Below are positions 33,700 to 34,963 of a stretch of 34,963 nucleotides of DNA, piece after piece (position 1 is the stretch's first letter; each line of letters opens with the position of its first letter). Origin of the DNA: Nostoc sp. CHAB 5844 (lineage in GTDB: Bacteria > Cyanobacteriota > Cyanobacteriia > Cyanobacteriales > Nostocaceae). Where the stretch lies: NCBI RefSeq assembly GCF_020829595.1, contig NZ_JAIVFW010000070.1:1-34963 (forward strand), given 5' to 3'. The notes beneath the pieces were generated by a model. That model was not told the DNA's origin, did not search any database, and saw only the letters and a program-made list of their open reading frames with translations. A program made the translations under genes and the position numbers.

Positions 33700-34111
33700 G
33701 GCTAAGGTGTTGCATGGGACAGAGGGTGATGGCTGTTGGAATCCGCGCATCTGCCACAATCGGCGCTCGTTCTACCGTAACAAAAGTAAAGATGATTCTG
33801 GGCAGATTGAAGCGATCGCAGTTGAACCACCAAAAACATATTTCACTGTACTTTACTTATACAAAGACCCTGGGGATAAACCATTGCACGCCTTGGGTGC
33901 AGAGTTATGGCACGGGCAAAAACCAGTCTGCCGCCTGGAGCCGATTCACTGCTTTGGATTGACCGCAGGTAAGATCCGCGCTTATACAGACCAGGTATTA
34001 CAGGCTTTTGCCAAACAGTATGGTATTTTACTTTATCAATATAAGGATATGTTTGAGATTAGCCCCTCTAATTGTCCAGTAATACCTTGCCCCCTGCACC
34101 CAGAATCATAA
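33644..34111 (+). CDS. Cys-rich plasmid hypothetical protein
   Basis: The product has 155 residues, starting at ATG 33644 behind an AAGGAG site. The N-terminal part carries a probable zinc site: C9-x2-C12 (DPKCQLC), then two further Cys in GCWNPRICHNRRSFYRN, resembling treble-clef/HNH-type knuckles. A beta-rich middle (KTYFTVLYLYKDPGDKPLHA, LGAELWHG) and a C-terminal helix follow, ending in CPVIPCPLHP. I recognise it only as a type recurring near recombinases on cyanobacterial plasmids. It ends 2 bases before the next gene, so the two are co-transcribed. It may bind nucleic acid, which is inference from the Cys pattern. Confidence 0.7.
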   Translation: MPKPLDPKCQLCAKLPTAKAKVLHGTEGDGCWNPRICHNRRSFYRNKSKDDSGQIEAIAVEPPKTYFTVLYLYKDPGDKPLHALGAELWHGQKPVCRLEPIHCFGLTAGKIRAYTDQVLQAFAKQYGILLYQYKDMFEISPSNCPVIPCPLHPES

Positions 34112-34113
34112 AG

Positions 34114-34797
34114 ATGACTACGTATCGTCAGCTAACTATTTGGGAAATTTTAGAAGAGATATCCGCCGCCCCGCCGACATCAACACTAGCTCCAGTGTGG
34201 GAATGTCTGGATAAGGAGTTAGAGGATTTACCAACCGAAGCACAGTTATTAACCGCAGCAGCAGCGTTTTATCAAATTGCAGATATTCTTCTTTCTCGTG
34301 CTGGGTTGTTGCTAGAAGATGTCCGCGCTCAGAATGATACTGAGGGGCCAGTGATTAACACGGATATATTTGCTGGGTTGGTAAGAACAACGATGCAGCT
34401 AGATTTGGATGATCTGATTGAAGAACCGCCAGCGCAGATTTTTAGAGCGCATGGGTCACACTCGTTTACTTCTCCTACTACTAGCATTGATTCGGTAGCG
34501 GCTCCTGTAGAAAAACAAAATATCTTGACAATGCTAGAAATACAGACTGTAGAGGATGTCCATCGGCTGGCGGGGGATGAGGATGTAGATAAATGGACTA
34601 AGGCGATCACTCGTTATTTTATACAGGTGAAAGATGAAATTTCTTTAACTAAGCTACAGCAGGGATTGAAGATGCCGATGGTAGAGGTATGGTTAGGACT
34701 ATTGCTTGGCGGTTTTACGTTAGAGCAACGGGGAGATTTTTATGAAAATAAAAATATTTGGATAGTAATGAGCGATTTGAATATATTACATATCTAA
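34114..34797 (+). CDS. Hypothetical plasmid protein, source of the duplicated fragment
   Basis: The product has 227 residues from ATG 34114. An earlier in-frame ATG at 34072 lies inside the previous gene and is unlikely. It begins TTYRQLTIWEILEEI, has a helical N-terminal half with AFYQIADILLSRAGLLLEDV, then a Ser/Thr-rich linker (about 125-150). A C-terminal helical module (TVEDVHRLAGDEDVDKWTKA) is followed by a winged-helix-like end (ISLTKLQQGLKMPMVEVWLG, then GGFTLEQRGDFYENKNIWI). The end resembles a DNA-binding wing. No family is named. The duplicated fragment at 33423 shows a related copy once lay upstream. Confidence 0.7.
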   Translation: MTTYRQLTIWEILEEISAAPPTSTLAPVWECLDKELEDLPTEAQLLTAAAAFYQIADILLSRAGLLLEDVRAQNDTEGPVINTDIFAGLVRTTMQLDLDDLIEEPPAQIFRAHGSHSFTSPTTSIDSVAAPVEKQNILTMLEIQTVEDVHRLAGDEDVDKWTKAITRYFIQVKDEISLTKLQQGLKMPMVEVWLGLLLGGFTLEQRGDFYENKNIWIVMSDLNILHI

Positions 34798-34963
34798 TAA
34801 ATATGAGGCCAGTTGAATTTGAGTGCTAAATTTTTTTGGTTCTTTAGTACTTATTATGCTAAACTAACAATTAAAATGCCAGCTTAATAAGCATCTTATT
34901 CGGAAGTTTTCAAAATTTCTAAACCCATAAGCCGAGCGCTTAATTAGTTTGAGTTTGTTATTG

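Overview
The window looks like part of a large plasmid of a filamentous, probably Nostocales, cyanobacterium. The main evidence is a CyRepA1-type plasmid replication protein at 21682-25260. Supporting signs are at least sixteen HIP1 octamers (GCGATCGC) counted by eye, moderately low GC, a cyanobacterial-type two-partner-secretion exoprotein, a zinc-ribbon Ser/Thr kinase with TPRs, three tyrosine recombinases and several cyanobacterial small-repeat families. No rRNA, tRNA or CRISPR array was seen.

Layout. (1) 1-211: right end of an IS630-type insertion, interrupting a small cyanobacterial gene. (2) 884-6897: a minus-strand secretion set, PpiC-type prolyl isomerase > cNMP/C39-like ABC exporter > HlyD adaptor. 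The ABC and HlyD genes are separated by an opposite-strand four-helix-bundle gene, and both are riddled with in-frame purine/pyrimidine repeats. (3) 7128-9503: a plasmid-type DNA-binding-like protein, a doubtful small gene and a GNAT acetyltransferase. (4) 9810-15768: a tight operon of radical SAM enzyme, TPS-domain exoprotein and exported TPR-CHAT protease. It converges on an exported FecR/FN3-like TPR protein and a TPR Ser/Thr kinase (15729-18693, minus). (5) 19052-25260: a short VMAP-HTH/NB-ARC protein, a structured non-coding stretch, then a translationally coupled two-gene replication unit. (6) 25373-27004: two minus-strand tyrosine recombinases. (7) 27250-31488: a three-gene coiled-coil / MoxR AAA+ / vWA module with the same TATTC-N6-GAATA dyad before every gene. 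(8) 31730-34797: a PD-(D/E)xK nuclease-like protein, a third tyrosine recombinase and three plasmid hypotheticals, with a fragment of a duplicated gene between them.

Two candidate systems stand out. One is the MoxR-vWA module, a RavA-ViaA-like AAA+/MIDAS pair with a third, DUF3150-like helical partner. It has a private repeated operator and lies on the same replicon as a protein whose N-terminal domain belongs to the family named for association with vWA-MoxR. The other is the radical SAM-TpsA-CHAT operon, where a cytosolic modification enzyme is coupled to an exported surface protein and an exported caspase-like protease. Neither assignment can be proven from sequence alone.
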